From Candidatus Accumulibacter sp. UBA704 (GTDB taxonomy: Bacteria > Pseudomonadota > Gammaproteobacteria > Burkholderiales > Rhodocyclaceae): a DNA stretch of 34,210 bases. Positions 31,078 to 34,210 of this stretch are shown here, piece after piece. Location: positions 1-34,210 of the forward strand of contig DBMG01000114.1 of NCBI GenBank assembly GCA_002304785.1. Reading direction: 5' to 3'. How positions within the stretch are numbered: position 1 is the first letter of the stretch; the number at the start of each line of letters is the position of its first letter. Both the position numbers and the translations under genes were made by a program. The notes under the pieces were generated by a model that worked only from the letters and a program-made list of their open reading frames with translations, searched no databases and was not told where the DNA came from.

Positions 31078-32493
31078 ATGCGCAGTCGGGAAACGGGGAA
31101 ACATACTGTCAGAATGCGTGCCGTGTTCCTGCGGGTGGATCGCTTTGTGCAGTCGCTCCGCGAAAAATCGATGGGGTCCGGATTTGCTGCCGGCCTCACC
31201 GTTCTGGTGTTCGCGGCGATCGTCGTGTCAAGCGAGGTCTTGTCTCGTTTTCGCGAAGCGGACGAGGAATCGCAACGTCGCGCGGCGACCCTTGCCTTTG
31301 CCTCCGAAGTACGCGCCCGTGCCGACCGGGAACTCAATTCCGTGCTCTACCTGGCCAGCGGGGTGGTCGGCTACCTGGTCGTCCGGCATGAGCACCTCGA
31401 CCAGACGGAGATCCTGCGCATCCTGCAGGAGGTGCATAACTTCGGGCGCCATATCCGCAACTTCTCGATCGCCGTCGGCTACAGGATTTCCTACATCTAT
31501 CCCGTTGCCGGAAATGAACAGGCGCTGGGTCGGGACTACCGGGACATCCCGGCGCAGTGGCCGGCCGTGAAAGCCGCCGTCGAATCCCACCGGGGCGTGC
31601 TGACCGGGCCGGTCGATCTGGTTCAGGGCGGAACCGCCCTGATCTATCGAATACCCATCTACGTTGGCGACCGGTACTGGGGGCTGCTGGCGACAGTCAT
31701 CGACATGCCGTCTTTTGAAGAGGCGGCATTCAAGGGCTTGGACACGGAGCGTTTCGATTTTGCCATTCGCAGCGAGGAGCCGGTCGGCCCCGGTGGAGGT
31801 CTGCTTTTCGGGCGCTCCGCGTTGTTCTCCGATCCTCTGGCGCTGCGATTATCGGCCGACGTGCCCAACGGCAAATGGGTGTACGCTGTACGCGCGAGCG
31901 ACCGGCGCAACGCTTCGGTGGCCTGGGGTATTCGCGTGGCGGGATTGGTTCTGGCGATCCTGGCCGCGATCGGTGTGCATACGGTTCTGCGCCAGCGCAG
32001 CGAACTGGCGCGCCAGGCCGGTTTCGACAGCCTGACCGAACTGCCCAACCGACGCCTGTTCGACGACCGGCTGGATCAGGCCATCCGCCGCCGGGCGCGC
32101 AACGAAGTCGGGCAGATTGCGGCGATCTTCCTTGACCTCGATGGTTTCAAGACGATCAACGATGTCTACGGGCACAAGTTCGGCGACGCGGTGCTGCGCA
32201 CCGTGGCGGCGCGCGTCCGGGACGAAGTGCGCATCGGGGATACGGTGGCCCGTTGGGCCGGAGACGAGTTCGCCATCGTCATTGAAGACGCGGGCGAGCC
32301 GCTTGTCGCGCATCTGATCGAACGGCTGCGCGAGCGGATTGGCGAGCCGTTCGACGTCGAGGGCGTCGGACTGGCCGTCACGGCATCGATCGGTGCCGCG
32401 TTTTATCCTGAGGAAGCGGCAACGGCCGGCCGGTTGCTGGAACTGGCCGACCAGCGGATGTTCGAAGACAAAGGGCAGGTCAGGGCCGGCTAG
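31078..32493 (+). CDS. CHASE-GGDEF diguanylate cyclase (AGDEF variant)
   Basis: A 471-residue membrane protein. A first membrane span lies near residues 33-53 (FAAGLTVLVFAAIVVSS). A periplasmic CHASE-type sensor domain follows at about 70-250 (LASGVVGYLVVRHEHL, YIYPVAGNEQALGRDY, IYRIPIYVGDRYWG). A second span is near 283-305, and a GGDEF domain follows (DSLTELPNRRLFDDRL, FLDLDGFKTINDVYGHKFGD). The signature reads AGDEF at 394-398, a variant reported active in some cyclases, and an inhibitory I-site RIGD (385-388) stands exactly five residues before it. It should make c-di-GMP in response to an extracellular signal. The ATG at 31078 has GGGAG 6 nt upstream. There is no EAL domain. Confidence 0.92.
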   Translation: MRSRETGKHTVRMRAVFLRVDRFVQSLREKSMGSGFAAGLTVLVFAAIVVSSEVLSRFREADEESQRRAATLAFASEVRARADRELNSVLYLASGVVGYLVVRHEHLDQTEILRILQEVHNFGRHIRNFSIAVGYRISYIYPVAGNEQALGRDYRDIPAQWPAVKAAVESHRGVLTGPVDLVQGGTALIYRIPIYVGDRYWGLLATVIDMPSFEEAAFKGLDTERFDFAIRSEEPVGPGGGLLFGRSALFSDPLALRLSADVPNGKWVYAVRASDRRNASVAWGIRVAGLVLAILAAIGVHTVLRQRSELARQAGFDSLTELPNRRLFDDRLDQAIRRRARNEVGQIAAIFLDLDGFKTINDVYGHKFGDAVLRTVAARVRDEVRIGDTVARWAGDEFAIVIEDAGEPLVAHLIERLRERIGEPFDVEGVGLAVTASIGAAFYPEEAATAGRLLELADQRMFEDKGQVRAG

Positions 32494-32565
32494 AGCAAGG
32501 CGCGGCGAAGTGGCCCCGTCGTTCCGCGGGCGTTCTTCAGGCAAGCGGCAAGGTTTCTCCTCCGG

Positions 32566-32571
32566 TACAAT
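32566..32571 (+). promoter_or_regulatory. TACAAT -10-like element before the ABC-F gene
   Basis: TACAAT at 32566-32571, 38 nt before the GTG start, in a 116-nt gap. The -35 is not clear. It would give the ABC-F gene a promoter separate from the cyclase. Confidence 0.4.
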
Positions 32572-32609
32572 AGCGCCCTTTTCGAATCAACGACTTCCGA
32601 GGTTTCCGA

Positions 32610-34210
<1,601 letters not shown>

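Overview
The window (about 34 kb, GC-rich, densely coded, many 1-11 nt overlaps between genes) looks like a chromosomal housekeeping segment of a betaproteobacterium, most likely of the Rhodocyclales/Rhodocyclaceae type. This rests on the gene content and order (mreBCD-mrdA-rodA-rlpA divergent from gatCAB, metX-metW, ptsH-ptsI next to a proteobacterial-type gshA-gshB, the yqj-like membrane operon) and on protein sequences. It is an inference; I cannot name a genus. There is no tRNA, rRNA, CRISPR array, insertion sequence or prophage that I can support.

Layout: (1) 1-6913: the 3' end of hypF, convergent with a minus-strand cell-shape operon mreB-mreC-mreD-mrdA-rodA-rlpA. (2) 7014-10774: plus-strand gatC-gatA-[lipoprotein]-gatB, the tRNA-dependent amidotransferase with an unrecognised lipoprotein gene inserted. 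(3) 10856-12985: a coiled-coil exported protein and pyrE on minus, divergent from an exonuclease III gene. (4) 13145-14521: a four-gene plus operon of small membrane proteins (DUF883/YqjD-like, YqjE-like, YqjK-like and a LETM1-like hydrophobic protein). (5) 14538-18301: a tightly coupled minus operon metX-metW-ampG-SMUG1-like glycosylase. (6) 18504-24005: minus-strand gshA-gshB-apbE and ptsH-ptsI. (7) 24070-28497: an apparently solitary N6-adenine DNA methyltransferase, divergent from an orphan TRAP solute-binding protein and two tandem PanE-like reductases. (8) 28570-34210: ahpC-ahpF on minus, divergent from a CHASE-GGDEF diguanylate cyclase, then a YbiT-type ABC-F ATPase cut by the window end.

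The most informative non-coding finding is upstream of metX. A sigma70-like promoter, a SAM-II riboswitch aptamer starting at the predicted transcription start, and a strong intrinsic terminator follow one another before the metX start. Because the downstream genes overlap or nearly touch, this switch may also set expression of the muropeptide permease AmpG and the SMUG1-like DNA glycosylase. A second regulatory find is an OxyR-type operator (three of four quarter-sites at exact 7-nt spacing) abutting the -35 of the ahpC promoter, in the region shared with the diguanylate cyclase.

Other points of interest are the lipoprotein gene inside gatCAB, an ApbE homologue with a Lys where the family has its metal-ligand Thr, ptsHI without an adjacent EIIA gene, and two copies of a GAAA-loop palindromic repeat.
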